Assembly (NCBI RefSeq): GCF_010994755.1
Contig: NZ_WHSB02000005.1
Coordinates: forward strand, 219,281-283,280
Origin: Shinella lacus
GTDB taxonomy: Bacteria; Pseudomonadota; Alphaproteobacteria; Rhizobiales; Rhizobiaceae
Direction: 5' to 3'
DNA: 64,000 nucleotides
A model generated the notes under the pieces. That model did no database searches, was not told where the DNA came from, and saw only the letters and a list, made by a program, of their open reading frames with translations. Made by a program: the position numbers and the translations under genes. This document shows, in pieces, positions 8,076 through 17,612 of the stretch. How positions within the stretch are numbered: position 1 is the first letter of the stretch; each line of letters opens with the position of its first letter.

Positions 8076-9128
8076 TCAGCGGTCCATCTGCTCGCTTTCG
8101 TCCTGCACGGCCGTCTGGGCTTCGTAGGCCCGGACGATGCGGGCGACCATCGGGTGGCGCACGACGTCGGCATCCTTGAAGCGGATAACCGAGACACCCT
8201 CGACGCCCTTGAGGATCTGCAGGGCTTCGACGAGGCCGGACTTGACGCCACGCGGCAGGTCGACCTGGCTCGGGTCGCCGGTGACGATCATGCGGCCGTT
8301 TTCGCCGAGACGCGTCAAAAACATCTTCATCTGCATCGAGGTCGTGTTCTGCGCCTCGTCGAGGATGACAGCTGCATTGGCGAGCGTACGGCCGCGCATG
8401 AAGGCGAGCGGTGCGATTTCGATGACGCCGGCGGTGATCGCCCGCTCCACCTTGTCGCCCGGCATCATGTCGTAGAGCGCGTCATAGAGCGGCCGCAGAT
8501 ACGGATCGACCTTCTCCTTCATGTCGCCCGGCAGGAAGCCGAGGCGCTCGCCGGCTTCGACGGCCGGACGGGAGAGGACGATGCGATCGACGGCGCCGCG
8601 CTCCAGAAGCTGGGCGGCATGCGCCACGGCGAGATAGGTCTTGCCGGTGCCGGCCGGGCCGACGCCGAAGACCAGCTCGGAGCGCTCCAGCGCGCGGATA
8701 TAGGCATCCTGCATCGGCGTGCGGGCGGCGATGGTCTTCTTGCGGGTGGAAATCTGCGCCATGGTAAGCTTGGCCTTGCGCTCCATCGTCGGCAGCGAAA
8801 GCTGGTCGTCGGCTGCAATCGCCATGCGGATGGCACCCTCGACGTCGGAAAGCTCGATCGAGCCGCCGCTTTGCAGGCGTCCGTAGAGGTAATCGAGCGC
8901 GCGGCGGGCCTGATTGGTCGCCACCACGTCGCCGGAAATCGAGACGGAATTGCCGCGGGCGCGGGCATCGATGCCGAGGCGCTGCTCGATGAGCTTGAGA
9001 TGCTGGTCGAACTGGCCGAAGAGCTCGCTTGCGTATCGATTGTTCTCGAAAGTCAGCACGAAGTGATTGGCGTCGGTCTGGGTCTTCGACTGGCGCGGCG
9101 ATGACGTCATCAGTTCGTGTCCGTTCAA
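8076..9128 (-). CDS. PhoH-like ATPase
   Basis: Cytoplasmic P-loop ATPase of 350 aa, linked with RNA metabolism and always near ybeY. It shows Walker A GPAGTGKT (about residue 156) and Walker [11 protein letters not shown] (about 255), followed by the [19 protein letters not shown] sensor segment. I chose the TTG at 9128 because AAGGAG lies nine bases before it, while the alternative ATG at 9110 has no ribosome site. That TTG overlaps the miaB stop codon as TTGA, so translation is probably coupled to miaB. The N-terminal 80 residues form the usual PhoH extension. Confidence 0.93.
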   Translation of the reverse strand: MNGHELMTSSPRQSKTQTDANHFVLTFENNRYASELFGQFDQHLKLIEQRLGIDARARGNSVSISGDVVATNQARRALDYLYGRLQSGGSIELSDVEGAIRMAIAADDQLSLPTMERKAKLTMAQISTRKKTIAARTPMQDAYIRALERSELVFGVGPAGTGKTYLAVAHAAQLLERGAVDRIVLSRPAVEAGERLGFLPGDMKEKVDPYLRPLYDALYDMMPGDKVERAITAGVIEIAPLAFMRGRTLANAAVILDEAQNTTSMQMKMFLTRLGENGRMIVTGDPSQVDLPRGVKSGLVEALQILKGVEGVSVIRFKDADVVRHPMVARIVRAYEAQTAVQDESEQMDR

Positions 9129-10537
9129 GCGGTCGTGCTCCTTGCGGTTAAGCCCGTCACCTCGATCGCTTCGGCGAAGAGGCTGTTGGGGCCGGCATCC
9201 GTGATTCGTACCCTGATAATGTCACCGATTTCCGACGCTTTTGCATCAACATTCACAGGCTGCAGCCAGGGCGACCGGCCGACGAGCTGTCCGGGCATGC
9301 GTCCGGGCTTCTCCAGGAGTAGGTCGATCTCCTTGCCGATGCAGGCGCGGGCGAAGTCGCGCTGCTGGCGAAACAGCAAAGCCTGCAATCTTTCAAGACG
9401 TTCCGACTTCACGTCCTCCGCGACATGGCCGTCCATCTCCGCGCCCGGCGTGCCGGGGCGGATGGAATATTTGAACGAAAATGCCTGTGCATAACCGACC
9501 GTCTCGATGAGGCGCATCGTGTCTTCGAAGTCCTGGTCGGTCTCGCCGGGGAAGCCGACGATGAAATCACCCGAGATCGCAAGCTCCGGCTGGATGGCGC
9601 GGATGCGTTCGATGAGGGCGATATATTCGGCCGCCGTATGCCGGCGGTTCATGGCCTTGAGGATGCGGTCGGAGCCGGACTGCACCGGCAGATGCAGGTA
9701 GGGCATCAGCTTGGGGAGATCGCGATGTGCCTCGACGAGGCGGTCGTCCATGTCGCGCGGGTGGCTGGTCGTATAGCGTAGCCGGGCGAGACCCTCGATC
9801 TCGGCGAGGCGATAGAGCAGGTCGCCAAGCCCCCATTCGGCACCGTCCGGGCCGAGGCCGTGCCAGGCATTGACGTTCTGGCCGAGCAGCGTGATTTCGC
9901 GCACGCCGCCATCCACCAGGCGTTCGGCTTCCGCGACGATCTGCGAAACGGGGCGGGAGACTTCGGAGCCGCGCGTATAGGGCACGACGCAGAAGGTGCA
10001 GAACTTGTCGCAGCCTTCCTGCACGGTGAGGAAGGCGGTAACGCCGCGGGCGCGGGTCCTGGCCTTTTCCGGCGGGGGCAGGTGCTCGAACTTGTCCTCG
10101 ATTGCATAGTCCGTCTCGACGACGCGCTCGCCGCCCTTGGCGCGGCGCAGCGCGTCCGGCAGGCGGTGATAGGTCTGCGGGCCGATGACGAGATCGACGG
10201 CCGGCGCCCGGCGCAGGATTTCCTTGCCCTCGGCCTGGGCGACGCAGCCGGTAACGCCGATCACCATCTCGCGGCCGTCCTTCGCGCGCGCCTTCTTCAT
10301 GTCGCGCAGGCGGCCGAGCTCGGAATAGACCTTTTCCGCCGCCTTCTCGCGGATGTGACAGGTGTTGAGGAGGACGAGGTCCGCCTCTTCCAGCACGTCC
10401 GTCGCCTGGTAGCCGTCCTTCGAGAGTGCATCCGTCATGCGCTCGCTGTCATAGACGTTCATCTGACAGCCGTAGGTCTTTACGAAGACCTTGCGGGTGT
10501 TGCTCATGACAGGCGGGGAAAGGGTTTGTTCGCTCAT
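9125..10537 (-). CDS. miaB: tRNA-2-methylthio-N6-dimethylallyladenosine synthase MiaB
   Basis: Radical-SAM methylthiotransferase modifying A37 of tRNAs that read UNN codons. The protein has the N-terminal UPF0004 domain with its three cysteines ([27 protein letters not shown]), the radical-SAM CxxxCxxC motif (CDKFCTFC, about residue 160) and a C-terminal TRAM domain. The start at 10537 has GGAAG six bases upstream; an ATG at 10549 in the same frame would add four residues. The stop codon overlaps the phoH start. plsC lies upstream on the same strand. Confidence 0.97.
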   Translation of the reverse strand: MSEQTLSPPVMSNTRKVFVKTYGCQMNVYDSERMTDALSKDGYQATDVLEEADLVLLNTCHIREKAAEKVYSELGRLRDMKKARAKDGREMVIGVTGCVAQAEGKEILRRAPAVDLVIGPQTYHRLPDALRRAKGGERVVETDYAIEDKFEHLPPPEKARTRARGVTAFLTVQEGCDKFCTFCVVPYTRGSEVSRPVSQIVAEAERLVDGGVREITLLGQNVNAWHGLGPDGAEWGLGDLLYRLAEIEGLARLRYTTSHPRDMDDRLVEAHRDLPKLMPYLHLPVQSGSDRILKAMNRRHTAAEYIALIERIRAIQPELAISGDFIVGFPGETDQDFEDTMRLIETVGYAQAFSFKYSIRPGTPGAEMDGHVAEDVKSERLERLQALLFRQQRDFARACIGKEIDLLLEKPGRMPGQLVGRSPWLQPVNVDAKASEIGDIIRVRITDAGPNSLFAEAIEVTGLTARSTTA

Positions 10538-10584
10538 GGCCGCTTCCATAGGGCAAAAAGCCCGGAAAATGAAGCCCCGTTGGC

Positions 10585-11373
10585 TCAGCGGCCGCGCAGC
10601 CGCGCGCCCAGCATGGCGCGGATGCGCGCCTCGACCTCGCGGCTGACCTGCTTGCGGTTGCTTGCCCGCGTGTAATCGACGCGCTCGCCGAAATCGACGT
10701 CCACATCCACCGCGCCTTCCCGCGCCACGCCGAGCAGATGCGGCAGGAGTTCGATATCGCCCGGCCAGGCGGCGAGCGGCCGGTGGAAGCGGCCCATCGC
10801 CATGCCGTGCACGCCGGTATAGGCGATGGAGACGGGCTGGATATGCACGACGCCATTGGGCGCATGGGGCACGGCGGAAGCTGCGGCGCCGAACAGCGAG
10901 GTCTTGATCTCCAGCAGGCGATTGCCGTCCGAGGTCGTGCCTTCAGGGAAGAGCACGACGATCTCGCCATCCGTCATGCGCCGCGCGATCTCGTTCACCT
11001 GGTCGCCGGTTTTCTGGCGCTGCTCGCGCTCCACAAAGATCGTCGCCTGAAGGCGGGCGAGAATGCCGAAAACCGGCCAGTCGCGCACCTCGGCCTTCGC
11101 AATGTAGACGACGTCGGCGACCGAGCCGAGCACCATGATGTCCTTCCACGAGGCGTGGTTTGCGGCGATCAGCAGCGGACGGCTGGGCTCAATCACACCA
11201 TGCACGCGCACCTTCAGGCCGAGCACGCGGCAGGCGACGCGATGCCATAGGCGCGGGATGCGGCGGCGGATCTTGAGGTTGAAGCGCAGGCCGACCAGTT
11301 GGATCGGCAGCAGGACCAGCGTGACCACGACGAGGGTGACGAGCGCGATGGCGAGGCGGAGCCAGGTGATCAA
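10585..11373 (-). CDS. plsC: 1-acyl-sn-glycerol-3-phosphate acyltransferase, PlsC family
   Basis: Membrane acyltransferase making phosphatidic acid (or a related lyso-lipid acyltransferase, since rhizobia carry paralogues). Of its 262 aa, the first 30 form a hydrophobic helix. The HX4D catalytic motif NHASWKD is near residue 72, and the acceptor-binding FPEGTTSDG is near 143. The only start that keeps the N-terminal helix is TTG at 11373, since the frame holds no ATG upstream. The C-terminus is Arg-rich. It lies 31 bp after mur and 47 bp before miaB. Confidence 0.88.
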   Translation of the reverse strand: MITWLRLAIALVTLVVVTLVLLPIQLVGLRFNLKIRRRIPRLWHRVACRVLGLKVRVHGVIEPSRPLLIAANHASWKDIMVLGSVADVVYIAKAEVRDWPVFGILARLQATIFVEREQRQKTGDQVNEIARRMTDGEIVVLFPEGTTSDGNRLLEIKTSLFGAAASAVPHAPNGVVHIQPVSIAYTGVHGMAMGRFHRPLAAWPGDIELLPHLLGVAREGAVDVDVDFGERVDYTRASNRKQVSREVEARIRAMLGARLRGR

Positions 11374-11404
11374 AGGATCACCGGCGCACGATCGGAAGCG
11401 GGCG

Positions 11405-11830
11405 TCACTCGCCCTCCTTGAGCGGCACGCCGTAGAGTTCCAGGCGGTGGTCGACGAGGCGGAAACCGTGCTCGCGCGCGATGCGCTCCTGCAAGGCCTC
11501 GATTTCCGGCGAATGGAACTCGATGACCTGGCCGTTCTTGAGGTCGATCAGGTGGTCGTGGTGTTCGTCCGGAACCGTCTCGTAGCGCGAGCGACCGTCG
11601 CGAAAATCATGCCGCTCGATGATGCCGGCATCCTCGAACAGCTTGACCGTGCGGTAGACGGTCGAGATGGAGATGCGCGCATCGACCGCGGACGACCGGC
11701 GATAGAGCTCTTCCACGTCCGGATGGTCGGCCGAGCCCTCCAGCACGCGCGCGATGACGCGGCGCTGCTCGGTCATGCGCATGCCGCGCTCGACACAAAG
11801 TTCTTCCAGCGATTTCTCGACTTCCGTCAT
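11405..11830 (-). CDS. mur: Fur-family regulator, Mur type
   Basis: Metal-responsive repressor. The 141-aa protein has an N-terminal winged helix (RGMRMTEQRRVIARVL to STVYRTVKLFEDAGI) and a C-terminal dimer/metal domain (DEHHDHLIDLKNGQVIEF, then HGFRLVDHRLELYG). It lacks the CxxC pairs of E. coli Fur. In rhizobia this orthologue works as a manganese uptake regulator (Mur) while RirA takes over iron control, hence the symbol; that is family knowledge. The ATG at 11830 is the start, as upstream codons in the same frame belong to the rimI region. It follows rimI by 38 bp. Confidence 0.88.
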   Translation of the reverse strand: MTEVEKSLEELCVERGMRMTEQRRVIARVLEGSADHPDVEELYRRSSAVDARISISTVYRTVKLFEDAGIIERHDFRDGRSRYETVPDEHHDHLIDLKNGQVIEFHSPEIEALQERIAREHGFRLVDHRLELYGVPLKEGE

Positions 11831-11868
11831 CGGACCCGCCCTTGTTCGTTCAGCCGTCGGTACGGGAA

Positions 11869-12363
11869 CTAGCGAAGATCGCGCCGCAAGACAAGCGCCG
11901 TGGACCGGCGGCCATCGGCCGCGGCATAATAGGCCTTGCGCTCGCCGACCTTGGCGAAGCCGAGCTTGGCATAGAGCCCGCGGGCAGCGACATTGCCCTC
12001 GTCGACTTCCAGGAAAATATCCTCCGCGCCGCGCATCTTCGCCTCGCGCAGCGCCGCCTGCATCAGCCGCCAGCCGAGGCCGGCGCGCTCGAAACGCTGG
12101 TCGACGCCGATGGTCAGGATTTCCGCCTCGCCGGCCGTGGCGCGCACCAGCACGAAGCCGCCGGCCACACGGCCGAGCGCGCCTTCCTTCAGCGCCAGGA
12201 AGCCGAAGACCGGCTCCTGCGACAGCAGGGAATGGAATTCGCCATCGTTCCAAGGCTGGGAAAATCGGGCGCGGTGCAGCACCGCGGCAAGGCCGGCATC
12301 GGCCGTTTCCAGCGGAAAGATGTCAAAGGCGGGCTTGCGGGTGAAATAGTCGGTGAGCGCCAT
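11869..12363 (-). CDS. rimI: Ribosomal-protein-alanine N-acetyltransferase RimI
   Basis: GNAT acetyltransferase, probably acetylating the N-terminus of ribosomal protein S18 and perhaps others. The 164-aa protein has the acetyl-CoA loop RFERAGLGWRLM (about residues 89-100) and the closing EVDEGNVAARGLYAKLGF motif typical of RimI. It is placed 3 bp after tsaB, the classic tsaB-rimI pairing, which supports RimI over a generic GNAT. Confidence 0.88.
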   Translation of the reverse strand: MALTDYFTRKPAFDIFPLETADAGLAAVLHRARFSQPWNDGEFHSLLSQEPVFGFLALKEGALGRVAGGFVLVRATAGEAEILTIGVDQRFERAGLGWRLMQAALREAKMRGAEDIFLEVDEGNVAARGLYAKLGFAKVGERKAYYAAADGRRSTALVLRRDLR

Positions 12364-12366
12364 GGC

Positions 12367-13014
12367 TCACGCCCTCCGGATCGCGAAACCTGCCTGCGGC
12401 TTGGCATCGGGACCGCGCAGGTACAGTGGCTTCGGCAGATGTTCCGCCGGGTCCAGCCGGGCGCCGAGCCGCGCAACGGTGGCGATGGACACTAGGTCCG
12501 TCCCCTGCTCGACGCCGTCGCGCAGCAGGGCGGCGGCGGAGCCGGCAATCGCGCCGTCATGGCCGGCGGCCAGGTGACGCGCTTCCTCCACGGAGGCGAT
12601 TGACGGCGGCGACAGCGCGGCACCATCGGCAGCGAAGGCTTGCCAATAAACCTCGTCGCGCTTGGCATCCATCGCGACCAGCAGGGGCGTTCCCGTCCCC
12701 CGGCCGGCGGCAAGCGCCACAAGGGTGGAGACGCCGACCGCGGGCACGCCGAGCGCCAGCGCCAGGCCGCGCGCGGCAGCGACGCCGACGCGGATGCCGG
12801 TGAAAGAGCCGGGGCCGACGGTGACCGCGATCCGGTCGATGTCCTGCAAGGTCATGCCGGCAGCGTCCAGCGCCGCATCGACGAAGTCCATCAGCCGCTC
12901 AGCATGGCCGCGGCCGATATCGGCGCCGGCGGCGCCGAGGATCCTGTTCTCATCGGAATGATAAAGCGCCGCGTAACAACCGGTGCCCGCCGTATCGATC
13001 GCCAGAACGATCAT
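12367..13014 (-). CDS. tsaB: tRNA threonylcarbamoyladenosine biosynthesis protein TsaB
   Basis: Non-catalytic ASKHA-fold partner of TsaD and TsaE in making t6A37 on ANN-decoding tRNAs. It starts MIVLAIDTAGTGCYAAL and carries the TVGPGSFTGIRVGVA motif near residue 67, the best TsaB marker. It is 215 aa from the ATG at 13014; an ATG three codons earlier (13017-13023 region) is possible. Together with rimI and mur it forms a tight minus-strand group. Confidence 0.94.
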   Translation of the reverse strand: MIVLAIDTAGTGCYAALYHSDENRILGAAGADIGRGHAERLMDFVDAALDAAGMTLQDIDRIAVTVGPGSFTGIRVGVAAARGLALALGVPAVGVSTLVALAAGRGTGTPLLVAMDAKRDEVYWQAFAADGAALSPPSIASVEEARHLAAGHDGAIAGSAAALLRDGVEQGTDLVSIATVARLGARLDPAEHLPKPLYLRGPDAKPQAGFAIRRA

Positions 13015-13044
13015 GCCGGGCATCCAGGGTTCGCGGAGCAGGCC

Positions 13045-13617
13045 TTACATGACGGCTTCAACTTCCTGCACTTCCGGTACGAAATGGCGGAGAAGGTTCT
13101 GCACGCCGTGCTTCAACGTCGCCGTCGAGGACGGGCAACCCGAGCAGGCGCCCTTCATGTTGAGGTAGACGACACCGTCGCGGAACCCCTTGAAGGTGAT
13201 GTCGCCGCCATCCTGCGCCACGGCCGGGCGCACGCGGGTGTCGAGCAGTTCCTTGATGGTCGCGACGATCGTCTCGTCGCCCGCCTCGAAGAACTCGCCC
13301 TCTTCCGGATCATCGCTTGCGCCAAGCGCGCCGCTCGCCACGACCGGCTGGCCGGACATGAAATGTTCCATGATGTTGCCGAGGATGGCCGGCTTCATGT
13401 GCTGCCAGTCGGCATCGTCCTTGGTGACGGTGATGAAATCGTAGCCGAGGAACACGCCTTTGACGCCCGGCACGCCGAACAGGCGGGCGGCGAGCGGCGA
13501 CGCGGCGCGCGCTTCCGTCTCGTCGCGGAACTCGGCCGTGCCGCTCTCCAGCACCACCTTGCCCGGCAGGAACTTCAGGGTCGACGGGTTCGGCGTCGCT
13601 TCGGTCTGGATGAACAT
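13045..13617 (-). CDS. nfuA: NfuA-like Fe-S cluster scaffold/carrier (NifU C-terminal domain)
   Basis: Holds and delivers [4Fe-4S] clusters. The 190-aa protein has an N-terminal Nfu_N domain (MFIQTEATPNPSTLKFLPG) and a C-terminal NifU domain with the cluster-binding CSGCPSS (CxxC) near residue 151. The ATG at 13617 has GGAGAG just upstream; a longer in-frame reading to 13641 lacks this. This is the alphaproteobacterial/mitochondrial NFU1-like architecture, not the E. coli HesB-NfuA fusion. It lies 30 bp before tsaB. Confidence 0.93.
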   Translation of the reverse strand: MFIQTEATPNPSTLKFLPGKVVLESGTAEFRDETEARAASPLAARLFGVPGVKGVFLGYDFITVTKDDADWQHMKPAILGNIMEHFMSGQPVVASGALGASDDPEEGEFFEAGDETIVATIKELLDTRVRPAVAQDGGDITFKGFRDGVVYLNMKGACSGCPSSTATLKHGVQNLLRHFVPEVQEVEAVM

Positions 13618-13715
13618 CTTTCTCTCCGTGCGGCCAGGCACTTCGGTCGGCCAAAATACTTAGAATGGTTCAAAAGAAGATAGGCGTTTCTCCGCCCTTC
13701 TTCAAGACCAAAGGA

Positions 13716-14207
13716 TCAGCTCAGAGCGTCCAGTTCCTCGTCGGAAAGCTGGTCCGGAATGACCGTTACCGGGATCGGGAAGGCCTGTCCGCGGCTTGCC
13801 AGCGACGAAACCAGCGGCCCCGGCCCTTCCTTGGCCGATCCGGCGGCGAGAACGAGGATCGCGATGTCGCGGTCCTCCTCGATCAGCCCGTTGATGGCTT
13901 CGCTCGCGACACCCTCGCGAATGACCATTTCCGGCTCGATGCCGATCGATTCCCGCAGCGCCTGCGCCGCCTTGGTGAGGACGGATTCCGCTTCCTCGCG
14001 GGCTTCCGCCCGCATGATCTCCTCGACCCCCAGCCATTGCTGGAAATCGCCGTTGGCGATCACATAGAGCAGGACCACGCCGCCATTGGAGTTCTTCGCC
14101 CGGCTTCCCGCGTAGTGGACGGCGCGCTGGCATTCCGGCGTGTCGTCGATGACCGCCAGAAACTTCCGGCGGTGGCCTTCAAGGCGGGAAAGTCGTCGAG
14201 AAACCAT
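13716..14207 (-). CDS. Universal stress protein (UspA domain)
   Basis: Cytoplasmic 163-aa protein with one Usp fold: KFLAVIDDTPECQRAVHYAGS at its start, VVLLYVIAN as beta 2, and VREGVASEAINGLIEE with ILVLAAGS towards the end. The C-terminal GxGSxxxxVxxxSxxPVxVV ATP signature of UspA is degenerate (SLASRGQAFPIPVTVI), so ATP binding is uncertain. The ATG at 14207 has AAGGGGG upstream. It lies 36 bp after trpS and is probably read with it. Confidence 0.85.
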   Translation of the reverse strand: MVSRRLSRLEGHRRKFLAVIDDTPECQRAVHYAGSRAKNSNGGVVLLYVIANGDFQQWLGVEEIMRAEAREEAESVLTKAAQALRESIGIEPEMVIREGVASEAINGLIEEDRDIAILVLAAGSAKEGPGPLVSSLASRGQAFPIPVTVIPDQLSDEELDALS

Positions 14208-14243
14208 GCGGCCCCCTTCTCTCAAAGACGTTTCAGGGCGACC

Positions 14244-15311
14244 TTACTGCACAAAACCGATGATGTCGCGAACTTCCTTCATCGTCTTTTCGGCACGCGC
14301 CCGCGCCCGTTCGCCCCCATCGCGCAGGATGCCGTCGATGTGGGTCGTATCGTCCATCAGGCGGCGCATCTCGTCGGTGATCGGCGAGAGAACCGTGACC
14401 GAGAGGTCGATGAGCGCCGGCTTGAAGACGGAGAACTGCTGCCCGCCATATTCGGCAAGCACGTCCGCCTTGCTCTTGTCGGAGAGCGCGGCATAGATGC
14501 CGACGAGGTTGTCCGCCTCGGGACGGCCCTTCAGGCCTTCGACTTCGCTCGGCAAGGCGTCCGGATCGGTCTTCGCCTTGCGGATCTTCTTGGAGATCGT
14601 CTCGGCATCGTCGGTGAGGTTGATGCGCGAGAGATCGGAGGCATCCGACTTCGACATCTTCTTCGTGCCGTCGCGCAGGCTCATGACGCGGGGCGCCGGG
14701 CCGCCGATCAGGGGCTCGACCATCGGGAAATAGGCATGCACCGGCTCCTCGCCGACGACGGTATCGATGCCGGTGCCGGCCTTGCGGATGTGGTCGCCGA
14801 AATCGATGTTGAACTTCTGGGCGATGTCGCGGGTCAGCTCCAGGTGCTGCTTCTGGTCGTCGCCGACGGGCACATGGGTGGCGCGGTAGACGAGGATGTC
14901 GGCGGCCATCAGGCTCGGATAGGCGAGCAGGCCGAGCGAGACCTGTTCGGCATTCTTGCCGCCGGTCTTGTCCTTGAACTGGGTCATGCGCTCCATCCAG
15001 CCAATGCGCGCCACGCAGTTGAAGATCCAGGCGAGCTCGGAATGCTGCGGCACGGCCGACTGGTTGAAGACGATGTGCTTCGTCGGGTCGATGCCGGACG
15101 CGATGAAGGCGGCGGCGATCGAGCGGATCTGGCCGCGCATGTCCTCATGCACGAGCTGTGCCGTCAGCGCATGCAGGTCGACGACGCAGTAGATGCAGTC
15201 GTTATCGGCCTGCAGCGCCACGAACTTGCGGATCGCGCCGAGATAGTTGCCGAGGTGGAGATTGCCGGTCGGCTGGACGCCGGAGAAGACGAGAGGCTTG
15301 AATGCGCTCAT
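14244..15311 (-). CDS. trpS: Tryptophanyl-tRNA synthetase
   Basis: Charges tRNA-Trp. This class I synthetase of 355 aa has the HIGH-equivalent [10 protein letters not shown] near residue 17 and the KMSKS loop ([10 protein letters not shown]) near residue 222. The ribosome site GAAGGA lies 8 bases before the ATG. Length is normal for alphaproteobacteria. It is the first gene of a long minus-strand run and is divergent from the M15-like peptidase gene at 15540. Confidence 0.98.
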   Translation of the reverse strand: MSAFKPLVFSGVQPTGNLHLGNYLGAIRKFVALQADNDCIYCVVDLHALTAQLVHEDMRGQIRSIAAAFIASGIDPTKHIVFNQSAVPQHSELAWIFNCVARIGWMERMTQFKDKTGGKNAEQVSLGLLAYPSLMAADILVYRATHVPVGDDQKQHLELTRDIAQKFNIDFGDHIRKAGTGIDTVVGEEPVHAYFPMVEPLIGGPAPRVMSLRDGTKKMSKSDASDLSRINLTDDAETISKKIRKAKTDPDALPSEVEGLKGRPEADNLVGIYAALSDKSKADVLAEYGGQQFSVFKPALIDLSVTVLSPITDEMRRLMDDTTHIDGILRDGGERARARAEKTMKEVRDIIGFVQ

Positions 15312-15484
15312 GACGGTGTTCCTTCAGGCGGGTGGAGGGCCTGATCCTGTTGCTGATCTGGTGGCGCTTATGCACGGCACCGCGGCATGGATCAAGAGGG
15401 GGAAACCCGCGTGCCCGCGCTCATCAGAAAGTCCTTATAAAAGACATGTTCCGGTCGTTCTGTCCCTGCGGGGATTTGAGGGGA

Positions 15485-15507
15485 GGCCGGTCCCGACCGG
15501 CCGTTTT
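15485..15507 (+). other. Strong hairpin with short T run in the leader of the M15-like gene
   Basis: A 7-bp GC-only stem GGCCGGT / ACCGGCC with a CCCG loop (15485-15502) is followed by GTTTTG. It looks like an intrinsic terminator on the plus strand, but no plus-strand gene precedes it; trpS upstream runs the other way. It lies about 38 bp before the GTG at 15540, so it may attenuate that gene. Confidence 0.5.
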
Positions 15508-15539
15508 GTGACGAAGGGGCGCAAAACGGGGAGAGCACC

Positions 15540-16016
15540 GTGCAAAAGAACGGTTCCATTCTGCTTGCCTGCGTGGTCGCGCTGACATCGATATTTGCGA
15601 CCGAAACCCTGGCCAGCCGCATCCACAAACATGTCCTGCGAAACGACAAGGGGAGCGTGGCGAAGATCTACACCGTCCAGACCACGCGCGTGCGGCACCG
15701 ATGTTTTCCAGGCAAGCTGAGAGCCGTGCTGTCCCATATCGCCCGCCAGGTCGGACGCCGGCCGCTCGTCACGTCAGGCCATCGCTCGAACGGCCGCCGC
15801 GGCTCCTACCACCGCAAATGCCTCGCCGCCGATATCCGCATTCCCGGCGTCTCCGTGAAGCGCATCATCGCCGCCGCACGGTCCGCGCCCGCCATCGGCG
15901 GCATCGGCACCTATTGCAACGGCATCGTCCATGTCGACGTGGGACCGCGGCGCAGCTGGCACTATTGCGGCGGGCTCGCGCGCCTGACCAAACGCGCAAG
16001 ACTCGCCACGCGCTGA
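15540..16016 (+). CDS. Secreted M15-like (YcbK/DUF882-type) peptidase-fold protein
   Basis: Exported 158-aa protein: a signal peptide (about residues 1-26, ending ETLASR) is followed by a compact zinc-peptidase domain. It shows VTSGHRS, then SYHRKCLAADIRIPG with the His and Asp zinc ligands, and IVHVDVG with the third ligand. M15 enzymes cut D-Ala-containing cell-wall peptides, so a peptidoglycan role is likely. Three cysteines near the active site (in HRKC, TYCNG and HYCGG) could form disulfides. The start is GTG with GGGGAG six bases before it. Its stop codon abuts the murJ stop codon with no gap. Confidence 0.75.
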   Translation: MQKNGSILLACVVALTSIFATETLASRIHKHVLRNDKGSVAKIYTVQTTRVRHRCFPGKLRAVLSHIARQVGRRPLVTSGHRSNGRRGSYHRKCLAADIRIPGVSVKRIIAAARSAPAIGGIGTYCNGIVHVDVGPRRSWHYCGGLARLTKRARLATR

Positions 16017-17612
16017 TTATTCCGCCGAGCCTTCTTCCGGCGGTGCGGCTTTCGCCTTGCGCTTCAGATTGCGCCGAAGCATGCCGAGATCCGCGCCGCC
16101 GATCAGGAAAGCGACGGAGAAGTAGACGACCATCGCGAAGGCCACGAGCAGGCCGAGCGCCAGAACCTGCTCGTAGAGCGGGGAGGTCGGGGCGAGACGA
16201 TCGGCGAGATAGAGCGACGCGTAGTTGAGCGCGACCGCCATGACGACGGTGGCGATCAGGAGCCGCGCGATGCGCCAGGCGAGCGCCTTTTCCAGCGGCC
16301 AGTGGCCGCGGCGCACCAGCGTCACGAAGAGCAGCAGCGCCGTCACCCAGCCGGAGACGGCCTCCGCGGTGGCGATGCCGCGCTCGTGGAACAGTGGGAA
16401 AAGCGTGACGGCAAGGATGCAGTTGAGGACGACCGAAAGCAGCGTGATGCGCATCGGCGTCTTGGTGTCCTCGCGGGCGAAGAAGCCGGGGTTCAAGGCC
16501 TTGATCATCACGAAACCCGGCAGGCCGAGGCCGTAGATGGCGAGGGTGCCTGCCACGATCGCCGTCGTCTCCGTGCCGAAGGCGCCGCGTTCGTAGAGTA
16601 CGCGCACGATCTCGTCGGAGATGACCCAGAGGGCACCGGCGGCGGGCAGCGTCAAGAACAGCACGAATTCCATCGAGCGGTTCTGCAGGTTGCCGGCCTC
16701 GCGCTCCTGCCCGCCCTTCAGCGCGCGGGCAAGCTCCGGCAGCAGCACCACGCCGACGGCGATGCCGACGACGCCGAGGGGAAGCTGGTAGACGCGGTCG
16801 GCATATTGCAGCACGGAGATCGCCCCATCCTTGGTGGAGGCGATCATCTGGCCGATGATCTGGTTGATCTGGGTGATGCCGCCCGTCACCGCCGCGGGAA
16901 AGGCGAGCCAGAGCAGGCGCTTGACGTTGGGCGTCATGCGCGGGCGGCGAAAGCCGATCCTGATGCCGGCGTGACGCACACCGGCATAGAGCACGGCCAT
17001 CTGAAGGAGGCCCGCGCCCAGCACGCCCCAGGAGAGATACCACGCCGTATCGAGCGGCGAGGCACCCTGCCAGAGGGCGAGCCCAAGCGCGCCGATCAGC
17101 ATGACATTGAGGAAAACGGGCGCCACGGCGGCGGCGAAATAGTGGTGCAGCGAGTTCAACATGCCCGACAGCATGGCCGTCAGCGACATGCACATGAGAT
17201 AGGGGAACATGACGACGGCGAGTTTCACCGTGATGTCGAATTTTTCCGTGTCGCCGACGAAGCCCGGCGCGATGATCCAGGCGACGATGAGCGGCATCAT
17301 CAGCTCCATCGCGATGGTCAGCAACAGGAGCACGGAGAACAGCACGCCGAAGACTTCTTCGGAAAAGCGCTTGGCGCCCTCGATGCCACCCGCCTCGATC
17401 TCCTTGGCAAAGAGCGGCACGAAAGCGGCATTGAAGGCGCCCTCGGCGAAGAGGCGGCGGAAGAGGTTCGGGAAGCGGAAGGCGGCGTAGAAGGCGTCGG
17501 CCATCGGCCCGGTGCCGAGTGCTGCCGCCATCAGCGTTTCGCGGGCGAAGCCGAGCACGCGGCTGCCGAGCGTCGCGCCGCCCACGGTCGCGAATTTCCT
17601 GACGAGACTCAT
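16017..17612 (-). CDS. murJ: Lipid II flippase MurJ (MviN)
   Basis: Inner-membrane protein of 531 aa with about 14 predicted membrane helices that flips lipid II for peptidoglycan synthesis. The N-terminus ([19 protein letters not shown], then [19 protein letters not shown]) carries the family's conserved Arg-rich segments. The C-terminal tail is charged ([16 protein letters not shown]). Its ATG overlaps the glnD stop by 4 bp (17609-17612), which suggests translational coupling, and it ends back-to-back with the secreted peptidase gene. Confidence 0.96.
   Translation of the reverse strand: MSLVRKFATVGGATLGSRVLGFARETLMAAALGTGPMADAFYAAFRFPNLFRRLFAEGAFNAAFVPLFAKEIEAGGIEGAKRFSEEVFGVLFSVLLLLTIAMELMMPLIVAWIIAPGFVGDTEKFDITVKLAVVMFPYLMCMSLTAMLSGMLNSLHHYFAAAVAPVFLNVMLIGALGLALWQGASPLDTAWYLSWGVLGAGLLQMAVLYAGVRHAGIRIGFRRPRMTPNVKRLLWLAFPAAVTGGITQINQIIGQMIASTKDGAISVLQYADRVYQLPLGVVGIAVGVVLLPELARALKGGQEREAGNLQNRSMEFVLFLTLPAAGALWVISDEIVRVLYERGAFGTETTAIVAGTLAIYGLGLPGFVMIKALNPGFFAREDTKTPMRITLLSVVLNCILAVTLFPLFHERGIATAEAVSGWVTALLLFVTLVRRGHWPLEKALAWRIARLLIATVVMAVALNYASLYLADRLAPTSPLYEQVLALGLLVAFAMVVYFSVAFLIGGADLGMLRRNLKRKAKAAPPEEGSAE

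Noticed and set aside
11831-12253. Extended N-terminus of the Fur-family protein reaching into rimI
   Set aside because: The extra 141 residues are Arg/Gly-rich frame shadow of rimI; the Fur domain begins at the ATG at 11830.
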